7,979 nucleotides of DNA from an uncultured Eubacteriales bacterium (GCA_900553295.1 USCR01000114.1:1-7979); one strand, 5' to 3'. Shown: positions 1 through 6,821, counted from the first letter of the stretch. A program made the numbers and translations. Notes: generated from the sequence alone by a model not told the origin.

Positions 1-208
1 TACCCCAGGATTCGGCGGTCCCGGTATCGATGAGATACCGGTATCCGCCCAGGGTAATCAAAAGCGCATCGGCCTTCCCCACATTGATGGCCAGCATTTC
101 CACCGATGGCGCGCCCGGATTTTCCCGCTCTTCGGCCCTGGCGCATCCGCTGAGCAGCATGGACAGCGCCAGCATCACCGCCAGAAACCGCTTTTCCTTT
201 TTCTTCAT
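1..208 (-). CDS. ComEC-like metallo-beta-lactamase-fold lipoprotein, N-terminal fragment
   Basis: Only the first 69 codons are in the window; the rest lies beyond the left edge. The protein begins MKKKEKRF, followed by a hydrophobic stretch and the lipobox L19-S-G-C22, so it should be exported, cleaved before C22 and lipid-anchored on the outer face of the membrane. After a short linker come two motifs, AINVGKADALLI (about residues 41-52) and YLIDTG (about 58-63). These match the first two strands of the MBL domain found in the ComEC/Rec2 C-terminal region and in stand-alone secreted relatives (usual form 'DVGQGDA...LIDTG'). The metal-binding HxHxDH motif would lie downstream and is not visible, so activity cannot be judged. 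In this family such proteins are thought to be phosphodiesterases or nucleases; the substrate here is unknown. The ATG at 208 follows AAAGGAGG (220-227) with an 11-nt spacer. It lies 59 nt after the preceding gene with no terminator between, so it is probably the next gene of the same operon. Confidence 0.8.
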   Translation of the reverse strand, partial: MKKKEKRFLAVMLALSMLLSGCARAEERENPGAPSVEMLAINVGKADALLITLGGYRYLIDTGTAESWG

Positions 209-267
209 GGCTCAACAGGCCTCCTTTCCGGGATTCCCCCGGCCGGCCCATTGCCCACAGGGGGAAA

Positions 268-2559
268 TTACTTTAGATTTTCCGGATTCAAACCATCCAA
301 TTCCGCAACCACGAACCGTCCGTCCTTGCGCACCAGTTCGCCGTCAAAATACATTTCCCCGCCGCCAAACTCCGGGGTCTGAATGCAGACCAGATCCCAA
401 TGGATGGCCGACTGGTTGCCGTTGCTGCATTCATCATAGCAGCGGCCCGGGGTAAAGTGGAAGGAACCGGCGATCTTTTCATCGAACAGGGTGTCCTTCA
501 TGGGGGTGGTGATGTAGGGGTTGACCCCGATGGCGAATTCGCCCACATAGCGCGCGCCCTCGTCGGTATCGAACACCGCGTTGACCCGCTGGCTGTCGTT
601 GGCCGTGGCTTCCACAATGCGGCCTTCCCGGAAAACCAGGCGGATGTTCTCAAAGGTTACGCCCTGGTAGAGGCTGGGGGTGTTGTAGGTGATAACGCCC
701 TCAATGCTGCCGTTCACCGGCGCGGTATATACCTCGCCATCGGGAATATTCAGCTCCCCGGCGCACTTGATGGCGGGCAATCCCTTGATGGAGAAGCGCA
801 GGTCCGTGCCCTGGCCCAGGATGTGCACCTGATCCGTGGCCTCCATGCGTTTCACCAGGGCGTCCATGGCCTGGCTCATGCGGCTGTAATCCAGGTTGCA
901 TACATGGAAGTAATAGTCCTCAAAGGCTTCGGTGCTCATGCAGGCCTGCTGGGCCATGGCCGGCACGGGATAGCGCAGCACCACCCATTTGGTGTTGGGT
1001 ACGCGAATACCGCCGTGCACCACGTTGCCGTAGTGCTGGGCATACAGGCGCATACGCTCCTGGGGCACGTCGCCGGTTTCATAGCTGTTGTCTCCGGCCC
1101 GCACGCCGATATAGGCCTGGCACTCCCGCATGCGCTGGCCGTCCCCGGACGCCAGCCAATCCAGCTGCTGGTCGGTGTAGCCCATGGCCAGGGCACGCTC
1201 CACCTTGGGCTCCTTCAGGTTTACATAGGGGATGCCGCCGACGGCATAGGCCTCCTCCACCAGCTGGGCCATGAATTCCGCGGGCGCGCCGGTGCCCTCG
1301 ATCCAGATTTTTTCTCCGGGCTTGAGCTTGCAGGAATAATTCACCAGGTTGTGGGCCAGTTGTACCATGCGAGGATCTTTCATGGGATGTTCCCTCCGGT
1401 TTTTATAATATCGGAATGCACGGCCCAGGGCCTTGGCGCAGGGCTTTTCCACCCCGTAGGTGAGCAGCAGCGCCAGCAGCAGCGACAGGCCGAAGCATAG
1501 CAGCGTGTATTGAGTTTGCCAGGGTTGTTCCCCGGCCTGGTTGGGCAGGGCATTCACCGAGGGCGGGAGTCCCAGACGCTTCAGTTCCACCGCTATGCAC
1601 TGATGCGCCAGGTAGTAGTTCATGGAAAGCCCCGCCAGGAATTTCATGACCCGGTTGCCAAACAGAAAGCGCACTGGCCGCAGGCAGAAGGGCAGCAGCA
1701 GCGCAATGCCACCATACAGCAGCGCGAAGGCGGGGCGGCGAACCATTTGGCCGGCCTGAATGGCCGCGTTGCCGGGGGAAGCGGCCTGCGCCCTCAATAG
1801 GGCGGTCAGGCCCCACAGGAGCGCCACCAGCCCCAGCGTGGCCAACGCCTGGAACCATCCCCGCCGGCCCAGTCCCTTTTCCAGACGCACATAAGCCAGG
1901 GCGCAGATCATGCCCACGGCGTATACGTCCAGAAAAGCGGGCATCTGATTGACCACCATGTTGTAATCGCTCAGGGTCCATAGCTGATAGCCCCGGTAGC
2001 ACAAACCCGCCAGGATCATCAGCCCCAGGGTCAGGGTGGGCTGCCGTTTCACGCCCCGGGCCAGCAGCGGGAAAATCAGGTAAAACTGCATCTCCACCGC
2101 AATGGTCCAGCTGGCCACACCGATGGGTGTGCTCAGGTAGGTGTAGGCATCCTGGTTTTGCAGGAAGGTCAGGTGCAGAAATACGTCCTTGATGCCGTTT
2201 TGCGGGGAGCTGTACAGCTCATGGGGCAGGGCTACAAACAGCAGCATGCCCAGGGTGAAAACGTAGTAACTGGGCACAATGCGCTGTATCCGCCGCTCAT
2301 AGAAGGCGCGGGTATCCGGCATGGGCCGGCCCTCCAGCATGTGCCGGGCCCAGGGCAAAAACAGCAGAAAGCCGCTGAGGAGAATCATGCCATCCACATG
2401 CACATAGCCCGAGCGCATGAGAAAATCCAGGCTCCCCACAAGGGGCAGCCTGGGCGTCAGCCAGCTTTGTTGCCAGATATGATACCAGCTAACCAGAAAT
2501 ACCAGAATGACCCGATACCCGTCCAGCACAGGAATGCGGTCCTTGGAAGCGGGCGCCAC
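268..2559 (-). CDS. Acyltransferase-3 membrane protein fused in frame to an M29 metallo-aminopeptidase
   Basis: One uninterrupted frame of 763 codons. Residues 1-392 are a complete acyltransferase-3 (OafA/NolL type) integral membrane domain with many hydrophobic helices. It shows the R16-x10-H27 signature of the family's presumed active site, a Y-E-R-R-I-Q-R-I-V-P-S-Y segment near residue 90, the VEMQFYLIFP motif near 155-164 and a closing VEKP motif. Such enzymes O-acylate envelope glycans or lipids. Residues 393-763 form a full-length-looking M29 (AmpS/AmpT) aminopeptidase of 371 residues. Counting from its own Met, all five expected metal ligands are visible: E217 (IPDGEVYTAP), E282 (VGEFAIG), H309, H328 and D330 (IHWD). 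It should remove N-terminal residues from peptides in the cytosol. I know of no standard protein with this domain pair; see the internal start at 1381-1397. GTG at 2559 was chosen because AAAGGGAGG lies 7 nt before it. An ATG at 2580 overlaps the upstream stop as ATGA but lacks a good ribosome binding site. Domain calls are firm; true fusion is uncertain. Confidence 0.88.
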   Translation of the reverse strand: MAPASKDRIPVLDGYRVILVFLVSWYHIWQQSWLTPRLPLVGSLDFLMRSGYVHVDGMILLSGFLLFLPWARHMLEGRPMPDTRAFYERRIQRIVPSYYVFTLGMLLFVALPHELYSSPQNGIKDVFLHLTFLQNQDAYTYLSTPIGVASWTIAVEMQFYLIFPLLARGVKRQPTLTLGLMILAGLCYRGYQLWTLSDYNMVVNQMPAFLDVYAVGMICALAYVRLEKGLGRRGWFQALATLGLVALLWGLTALLRAQAASPGNAAIQAGQMVRRPAFALLYGGIALLLPFCLRPVRFLFGNRVMKFLAGLSMNYYLAHQCIAVELKRLGLPPSVNALPNQAGEQPWQTQYTLLCFGLSLLLALLLTYGVEKPCAKALGRAFRYYKNRREHPMKDPRMVQLAHNLVNYSCKLKPGEKIWIEGTGAPAEFMAQLVEEAYAVGGIPYVNLKEPKVERALAMGYTDQQLDWLASGDGQRMRECQAYIGVRAGDNSYETGDVPQERMRLYAQHYGNVVHGGIRVPNTKWVVLRYPVPAMAQQACMSTEAFEDYYFHVCNLDYSRMSQAMDALVKRMEATDQVHILGQGTDLRFSIKGLPAIKCAGELNIPDGEVYTAPVNGSIEGVITYNTPSLYQGVTFENIRLVFREGRIVEATANDSQRVNAVFDTDEGARYVGEFAIGVNPYITTPMKDTLFDEKIAGSFHFTPGRCYDECSNGNQSAIHWDLVCIQTPEFGGGEMYFDGELVRKDGRFVVAELDGLNPENLK
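1381..1397 (-). promoter_or_regulatory. Internal ribosome binding site and ATG for the M29 aminopeptidase
   Basis: On the minus strand GGAGG (1393-1397) is followed by a 9-nt spacer and ATG (1381-1383), exactly where the aminopeptidase homology begins (MKDPRMVQL). This is as good a ribosome binding site as those of the other genes here, so the aminopeptidase is probably made as a free 371-residue protein, whether or not the fusion is also made. The site lies just after a run of five A (minus strand, 1400-1404). Confidence 0.7.
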
Positions 2560-2575
2560 AGGCAGACCTCCCTTT
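2557..2575 (-). promoter_or_regulatory. Ribosome binding site that favours the GTG start of the acyltransferase
   Basis: AAAGGGAGG (2567-2575) lies 7 nt before GTG (2557-2559). It falls inside the first codons of the longer reading that starts at ATG 2580, which itself has no purine-rich site upstream. The GTG start leaves a 17-nt gap after the TPR-gene stop; the ATG would give a 4-nt ATGA overlap. Either way the two genes should be translationally close or coupled. Confidence 0.65.
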
Positions 2576-2576
2576 G

Positions 2577-5432
2577 TCATTCGTCGGTTACGGTGTAGCT
2601 TTCTGCAGGCTCGGCGGTTTCCTGGGTGTCGGACGTGTCATCCTCGGTGACGCGGGTCATTTTGTAGGTAATGATGGTGCTGCCGCGCAGATCCCGCAGG
2701 GTGAGGCTATCCCCGTCCAGGGAGCTGACCTTGTGGGTGTTGCTCAGGGCATCGGGGGTGACGCCGGTTTCCATGACGTAGTTGTCCACCAGGAAGTAGA
2801 GCTTCTCCCCGTTCAGGTCACAGGTGCCGTCCTCCCGGAACACAAAGGTTACGCCGTCGTCGTTGCGCCAGGTGCCCAGGATCATGTAGCATTTGCGTTC
2901 CAGGCGGCTGTCCACATCCTTGTAGCCGGGGATGGCCTGGTAGTAGGGGAGCGCCGCATAGGGCTGGCCCTCATTGTAGAGCAGATTGGCTTGCAGGTAA
3001 TTGGCTTCCTGGTACATGTCGTCCAGACCCTCGTAAAACTCGGGCAGGTCGGTGAGGTCCATGTGTCCCAGCAGAGTTGCCACCAGGGCGTATTCCCCGT
3101 TGCTCATGGCGTCGGAGGCCTCCACGGAGGCGGTCTGGTAATAGGCGTCATAGTAGGCGCGGCTCTGCACGGCGGCATCCTGGTACTCGCCGGCCTTGGC
3201 ATACAGGCGCGCGGCGCTGAGTACCTGGTTGTTATTGGCCGCTTCGGTGGCCAAGCGGTAGTACAGCTGCTGGGCCTGCGCCTGGGCGTCGCTATAGTCG
3301 CCCAGGGAGGCAAACAGCTCGGCGGCTTCCAACCCCTGCCCCTGGTCTGCCAGCGCCTGGGCCTGCTCATAGCCGCATTGCTGGGCGCGCTCCGCCGCGT
3401 CGCTGTAATCCTCCAGGGAAGTGAACAGGGTTAGGGCCGTGGCCGCGTCCCCGCTGGTATAGGCGGCATCCGCCTGGCCATACACGGCGGCCTGCCAGCG
3501 GATATCGCTGTCGCTGTAATCCCCAAGCTCCGCGTAGAGGGCCGCGGCGGAGGCCCAATCCTTGGCCTCCAGCAATTTCCCGGCCTTGAGATACTTGGCC
3601 CGCTGCAGCTCCTCTTCCGCCCCCTTGTATTCGCCCAGGGCAGTAAGGGCGGCAATGGCCCCGTCATAGTCTCCGGCATCGGTGAGCGCCACGGCCTGGC
3701 CGAAGCGGGCTTCATCCAGCTTGTCCGCGCCGTCCTTGTAGGTGGAAACCTGGCTCAGGTACTGCACGGCGGTGTCGTACTCACCCTTTTCCAGGGCGGC
3801 CACGCCCGGCAGATAGAGGCAGTCCATCTTCAGGTCGAATACATCCTCATAGGTTTCGGGAATGGTGTTCAGCAGGCCCAGGGCACGGTTGTACTCCTGA
3901 TCCTTCATGGCGGTCTGGGCCACCTCATAGGTGCAGGTGATGTACAGCTCGCTGCTGTCCTCATAGTCGGGGATCTTGCCAAAGAGCTCGGCGGCGGTGG
4001 CATAGTCGCCGCTGTCCATGGCCTCCTTGGCGGGGGCGTAGATGCAGGCGATGGCCTGGTCCTGGGCGTCCTGATAGTCCCCGGCGGCCAGGAAATGCTC
4101 ACCGGCCTGGGTATAGTCGCCCTCCGCCTGCAGGGCCAGGGCTTTGCCGTAATGGGCCTGGGGCAGCAGGGTATCGGTATCCTGGTAGCCGGTGGTCTGG
4201 CTCAGGTAAAGAATAGCGTTGTCCCAGTCGGACTGTTCCAGGGCGGCCTTGCCGCTTTGATAAATGGCTTCCTTGGCCAGGTCGGGGGCGTCGCTGTAAT
4301 CTCCCAGAGCCTCAAAGGCCACCTGAGCCTCCAGATAATCGCCCTGGTCCAGCATCCCCTTGGCCAGCAGGTAATCGCAGGCCTTGAGCTGCTCGGCGCA
4401 GTCAGCGTAATCCCCCAGGGCGGTAAAGATGTCGGCGGCCTCCTGGGCCTTTCCCTGGGAAAGCAGCAGCTTGCCCAGGCGATAATCCGCCTCCTGGGCA
4501 AAGGCGGCGCTGTTCTCATAGTCTGCCAGCTCCCGGAAGGTTGCGGCGGCCTGGGTCAGGCTCTCCTCATCCCCGGCGTCCAGCTGGTCCTGGGCGGCTT
4601 CATAGCGGCAGCGCAGCACATAGGCATCGGCATCCGCGTAACCCGCCATGTCGGCAAACACGCTCTGCGCCCCGGCATAGTCCCCGTTTTCAAAGGCGCT
4701 TACCGCGCCCTGGTAGCGCAGGTACGGAATGCCGTGAAACACGACTCCGTAGGCCACCGCGACACCTGCCGCGGCAATGGCGGTGATCTTGATGGCACGG
4801 CGCTGCTTTTTCTTTTTCTTGTCGTATTCCTGTTCCCGCTCCAGCTGCAGGCGGGAGGCGTCCTCCCGGGCGGCTTTGGCTTTCAGGGCCAGCTGCTGAT
4901 CCCGTTGCGCGGCGATTTTTTCAATGGCTTCCTTATTGTACCGGGCAAAGACCTGCTCCCGGGAGCGTTGGCAACGCACGCAGGTGTGCAGATAGGGCGG
5001 ATTGGGCCGGCCGCAGACGCAGACCCATACCCCGTCCTGATTTTCGGGGTAGCCCACGGCGTTGCTTCCCGCCACAAAGCGCAGCAGCTCCAGGTTGCGC
5101 CCGTTGGGCAGGGCATTGGAGGTATATTCGCACAGGGAGCCCTTTCCCCGGCGCCACACGTCGTTATCGTCATACCATACTTTTTCGATAATCACTTCCA
5201 GCCCGGTGGGGTGGAGGCTTTCCTCCACGGGCACCACCATGGGGAACACGCTGCGGGGACGGCCTTCCAGGGCATGGGCGCGATAAATCAGCCGCTCCAG
5301 CTCCTCTCCGTCCTGGCCCTGGAGCAGCAGGGTCACTTCGCAGGAAATAACCAGTTTATCCGAAAGATTGTACATGATCAACTCGCATGCCGGATAATCC
5401 TCCCGGGGGAGTTCAGCGCGCCACATTTCCAC
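2577..5432 (-). CDS. Membrane-anchored zinc-ribbon and TPR-like repeat protein with C-terminal beta domain
   Basis: 951 codons from GTG 5432 (numbering from there). Residues 1-130 form a mixed alpha/beta domain I cannot name (WRAELPREDYPAC, EKVWYDDNDVWRRG). Residues 138-154 carry C138-x-C140-x10-C151-x2-C154, a zinc ribbon. A charged, probably coiled-coil stretch (155-204) ends in KKKKKQRR, followed by one hydrophobic segment at about 214-233. The positive charges imply a cytosolic N-terminus with the rest outside. Residues 240-760 hold about 14 TPR-like repeats with a 'GDYxDA' signature, then more degenerate ones to about 845. Residues 850-928 look beta-rich (ILGTWRNDDGVTFVF, FREDGTCDL), resembling small lipocalin-like or META-like barrels; an acidic, Thr-rich tail follows. 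The array suggests an extracytoplasmic scaffold; the partner is unknown. GTG 5432 is the first conventional start in the frame but has no ribosome binding site. Protein-like codons continue upstream to ACG 5456, so the true N-terminus is probably 8 residues longer. It likely shares an operon with its neighbours. Confidence 0.85.
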   Translation of the reverse strand: MEMWRAELPREDYPACELIMYNLSDKLVISCEVTLLLQGQDGEELERLIYRAHALEGRPRSVFPMVVPVEESLHPTGLEVIIEKVWYDDNDVWRRGKGSLCEYTSNALPNGRNLELLRFVAGSNAVGYPENQDGVWVCVCGRPNPPYLHTCVRCQRSREQVFARYNKEAIEKIAAQRDQQLALKAKAAREDASRLQLEREQEYDKKKKKQRRAIKITAIAAAGVAVAYGVVFHGIPYLRYQGAVSAFENGDYAGAQSVFADMAGYADADAYVLRCRYEAAQDQLDAGDEESLTQAAATFRELADYENSAAFAQEADYRLGKLLLSQGKAQEAADIFTALGDYADCAEQLKACDYLLAKGMLDQGDYLEAQVAFEALGDYSDAPDLAKEAIYQSGKAALEQSDWDNAILYLSQTTGYQDTDTLLPQAHYGKALALQAEGDYTQAGEHFLAAGDYQDAQDQAIACIYAPAKEAMDSGDYATAAELFGKIPDYEDSSELYITCTYEVAQTAMKDQEYNRALGLLNTIPETYEDVFDLKMDCLYLPGVAALEKGEYDTAVQYLSQVSTYKDGADKLDEARFGQAVALTDAGDYDGAIAALTALGEYKGAEEELQRAKYLKAGKLLEAKDWASAAALYAELGDYSDSDIRWQAAVYGQADAAYTSGDAATALTLFTSLEDYSDAAERAQQCGYEQAQALADQGQGLEAAELFASLGDYSDAQAQAQQLYYRLATEAANNNQVLSAARLYAKAGEYQDAAVQSRAYYDAYYQTASVEASDAMSNGEYALVATLLGHMDLTDLPEFYEGLDDMYQEANYLQANLLYNEGQPYAALPYYQAIPGYKDVDSRLERKCYMILGTWRNDDGVTFVFREDGTCDLNGEKLYFLVDNYVMETGVTPDALSNTHKVSSLDGDSLTLRDLRGSTIITYKMTRVTEDDTSDTQETAEPAESYTVTDE
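3153..4715 (-). repeat. Tandem array of about 14 repeats of 37 codons (TPR-like, 111 bp period)
   Basis: Within the TPR protein, the second-helix aromatic of each repeat falls at residues 265, 304, 342, 379, 416, 453, 490, 528, 565, 602, 639, 676, 713 and 750. Most spacings are exactly 37, with early steps of 39 and 38 and one later 38. A second conserved Tyr or Trp lies 13 residues before most of these (for example 366/379, 440/453, 477/490, 589/602, 626/639). The consensus is roughly A-xx-LLxxGDYxxA then xxFxxLGDYxDA. DNA copies are well diverged, so this is an old protein-level repeat and not a recent DNA expansion. Confidence 0.85.
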
Positions 5433-5453
5433 CGGGCAAGTTAAATCGATCTT

Positions 5454-5474
5454 CGTAAGTCATGCCCCCTTCTT
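5454..5474 (-). promoter_or_regulatory. Strong ribosome binding site placed before an in-frame ACG, not a normal start, at the TPR gene
   Basis: The minus strand reads AAGAAGGGGG (5465-5474), then eight bases, then ACG (5454-5456), in frame with the TPR protein. From ACG the next codons read K-I-D-L-T-C-P and then the GTG. An in-frame TGA at 5460-5462 closes the frame just upstream, so no ATG, GTG or TTG exists between it and GTG 5432. The only ATG nearby (5461-5463) is one base from the G run and out of frame, giving just 16 codons. The ribosome binding site therefore points to the ACG position as the start, either as a rare start codon or as a changed ATG. Confidence 0.5.
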
Positions 5475-5502
5475 GGATTTTTCTTGGGAATGAACCGGGC
5501 GG

Positions 5503-6699
5503 TCAGCCGTCGATGTAGAGGGTAATGTCGTTGAGGTACATCTGCACAAAGCCCATGTACAGCACAATGACCTGACCATCATTGAGCTTCAGGGCATACC
5601 ACAGGCTGGCGGAGGCGTCGCTGCCATATTCCGCCAGGCCGTAGGGAGCGTTTTCTCCGTCGCCATAGAGCACCTCGCGGCTTACGCCGTCATAGGCCCC
5701 TTCCCCATTGCGGAAGCGGCTGATGACGCTGGAAAGGGTATCCCCCACCCGCACGCAGCGGGGGCCTTCCAGGCCGTCCATGTCGATGGTCAGCACCTCC
5801 AGCTTGGGATTGGCCTTTTGCGCGTCATAGGAAAAGGTCATGGCGCAGGTGGTGAACTCCATGGCGCGCAGATAGCTGCCATCGTCGTCCTGCATCCAGT
5901 TATCCTCCTGGGGCGCGCCCAAACGCTCCTGGGCTGCTTCCGGGGTCAGGGACAGGAAATCCATGCCCGAGAACACCAGGTCATCCCGGCCAAACACTTC
6001 CAGCTCAGCACCGTTGACGCTGGTGGGCACCTGGGCATAGTCCTTCTTTTCGCAAACCTCCTGGACAGCGTCCAGGTTGCTGCGCACTTGATCGGCGCTG
6101 ATGGTTACGTTCAGCCCATAGGCCCGTATGGCGGCCACCAGGTTGTTCTGAATCGTGTAGACCAGCCCGCAATCGGTATAGCCGTCACCGCCGGAGGAGA
6201 GCTGCTCGTGCACCGCGTACTGAATGGTCATAATCCGCTGGCCATCCCGCTGCACCCAGCCCCACATGGCCCCGGCGGGCATGGTGTCGCTCAGATACAG
6301 CGCGGCAAAGCTGCTGTCGCCCACCAGGTCGGGGTTTTCCTGGTAGAAGGCGTCAATAACCTCGCTGGAGAGGTTATCAATGCGCGTATTGCGCGGACCG
6401 ACTTCTTCGGAGGATGTGATCACCAGGGCCTGCACCACGCTGTCCTGGGTCATCTCCGGACGATCCATGTACAGGGTAGCAAAATCATAAATAAAGGCAT
6501 AGCCATCCTCGGTGTGGGCGGCCTCCTCCGTGGGATCGTTCAGGGGTGCGCCGGCGGCCAGGGCACGGTCCTTGTAGCCCTGTACCCAGGCGGTAAGCTC
6601 CTCATAGTCCAGCGCTTCGGCGGCGCTTTCCCCCAGGGCGGGGCATAAGGACAGCGTCATGATCAACGCCAGGAGAAGAGCAACGCATTTTTTCATCAT
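5503..6699 (-). CDS. Secreted protein of unknown function
   Basis: 398 codons. The N-terminus (MMKKCVALLLALIMTLSLCPALG) is a typical Sec signal peptide, likely cut after G23 or A27. C19 is preceded by L-S-L, a poor lipobox, so a lipid anchor is unlikely. I do not recognise the mature part. It contains an N-terminal, mainly helical region (about 30-110), a middle region with MWGWVQRDGQRIMTIQYAV (about 145-163), and a C-terminal half in which LTPEAAQERLGAP (about 251-263) and VRVGDTLSSVISRF (about 316-329) each begin a segment. These read like two copies of the 'sequence-start helix then beta sheet' pattern seen in SmpA/BLIP-like folds, but this is only an impression. It appears to be the first gene of the operon and ends about 70 nt before the TPR gene. 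Start 6699 is chosen over ATG 6726 because AAGGAG (6710-6715) lies 10 nt before it; the upstream ATG has no such site. Confidence 0.75.
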   Translation of the reverse strand: MMKKCVALLLALIMTLSLCPALGESAAEALDYEELTAWVQGYKDRALAAGAPLNDPTEEAAHTEDGYAFIYDFATLYMDRPEMTQDSVVQALVITSSEEVGPRNTRIDNLSSEVIDAFYQENPDLVGDSSFAALYLSDTMPAGAMWGWVQRDGQRIMTIQYAVHEQLSSGGDGYTDCGLVYTIQNNLVAAIRAYGLNVTISADQVRSNLDAVQEVCEKKDYAQVPTSVNGAELEVFGRDDLVFSGMDFLSLTPEAAQERLGAPQEDNWMQDDDGSYLRAMEFTTCAMTFSYDAQKANPKLEVLTIDMDGLEGPRCVRVGDTLSSVISRFRNGEGAYDGVSREVLYGDGENAPYGLAEYGSDASASLWYALKLNDGQVIVLYMGFVQMYLNDITLYIDG

Positions 6700-6709
6700 T
6701 TTCTTTATT

Positions 6710-6715
6710 CTCCTT
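6710..6715 (-). promoter_or_regulatory. Ribosome binding site of the secreted-protein gene
   Basis: AAGGAG on the minus strand, 10 nt before ATG 6699 and 13 nt before a second ATG at 6696. It lies inside the first codons of the alternative longer reading from 6726, which argues against that longer start. Both downstream choices give the same signal peptide. Confidence 0.7.
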
Positions 6716-6750
6716 ACATGGTTCATGGCAGGTGAAAAACCACCAGCATT

Positions 6751-6779
6751 ATTTTACTAGAAACTGCCCGAATTGTACA
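6751..6779 (-). promoter_or_regulatory. Probable sigma-A promoter of the four-gene operon
   Basis: On the minus strand TGTACA (6774-6779, four of six matches to TTGACA) is separated by exactly 17 bp from TAAAAT (6751-6756, five of six matches to TATAAT). Transcription would begin near 6744, giving a leader of roughly 45 nt before ATG 6699. It is the best promoter-like pair seen in the gap between the MATE terminator and the secreted-protein gene. No extended -10 TG is present. The call rests on motif and position only. Confidence 0.5.
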
Positions 6780-6821
6780 GCCCGGGAATTCTTCATAGGT
6801 GTAAAATTACGCGGCAGCGGT

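Noticed and set aside
228..242. Hairpin CCGGG-GGAAT-CCCGG as a terminator between the aminopeptidase and the MBL lipoprotein
   Set aside because: It has only five base pairs and is followed by AAAGGAGG, not a T tract. Read-through into the lipoprotein gene is expected.
400..1500. Open frame of 366 codons on the plus strand opposite the aminopeptidase
   Set aside because: It is an antisense shadow. The minus strand carries the M29 ligands in order, while the plus-strand product is His/Gly/Ala-rich with no motif and no ribosome binding site that I could see.
2574..3434. Open frame of 286 codons on the plus strand opposite the TPR C-terminus
   Set aside because: It is an antisense shadow of the repeat region, with a low-complexity V/G/Q composition.
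3153..4715. 111-bp periodic array as a CRISPR or DNA satellite
   Set aside because: The units are diverged coding sequence with conserved amino-acid positions and no identical direct repeats or unique spacers.
4095..5444. Long open frame of 449 codons on the plus strand opposite the TPR gene
   Set aside because: It mirrors the TPR gene in antisense. High G+C and strong codon bias leave few stops there, the translation is rich in G, V, Q and L without any recognisable domain, and the minus-strand gene shows clear repeats and domains.
5413..5463. 16-codon frame (ATG 5463 to TGA 5413) overlapping the TPR start, as a leader peptide
   Set aside because: Its ATG is only one base from the G run of the ribosome binding site, too close for normal initiation, and the peptide has no attenuator-like codon run. 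Coupled re-initiation at GTG 5432 cannot be fully excluded.
5818..6648. Open frame of 276 codons on the plus strand opposite the secreted protein
   Set aside because: No domain or start signals are visible. The minus-strand gene has a signal peptide and a ribosome binding site.
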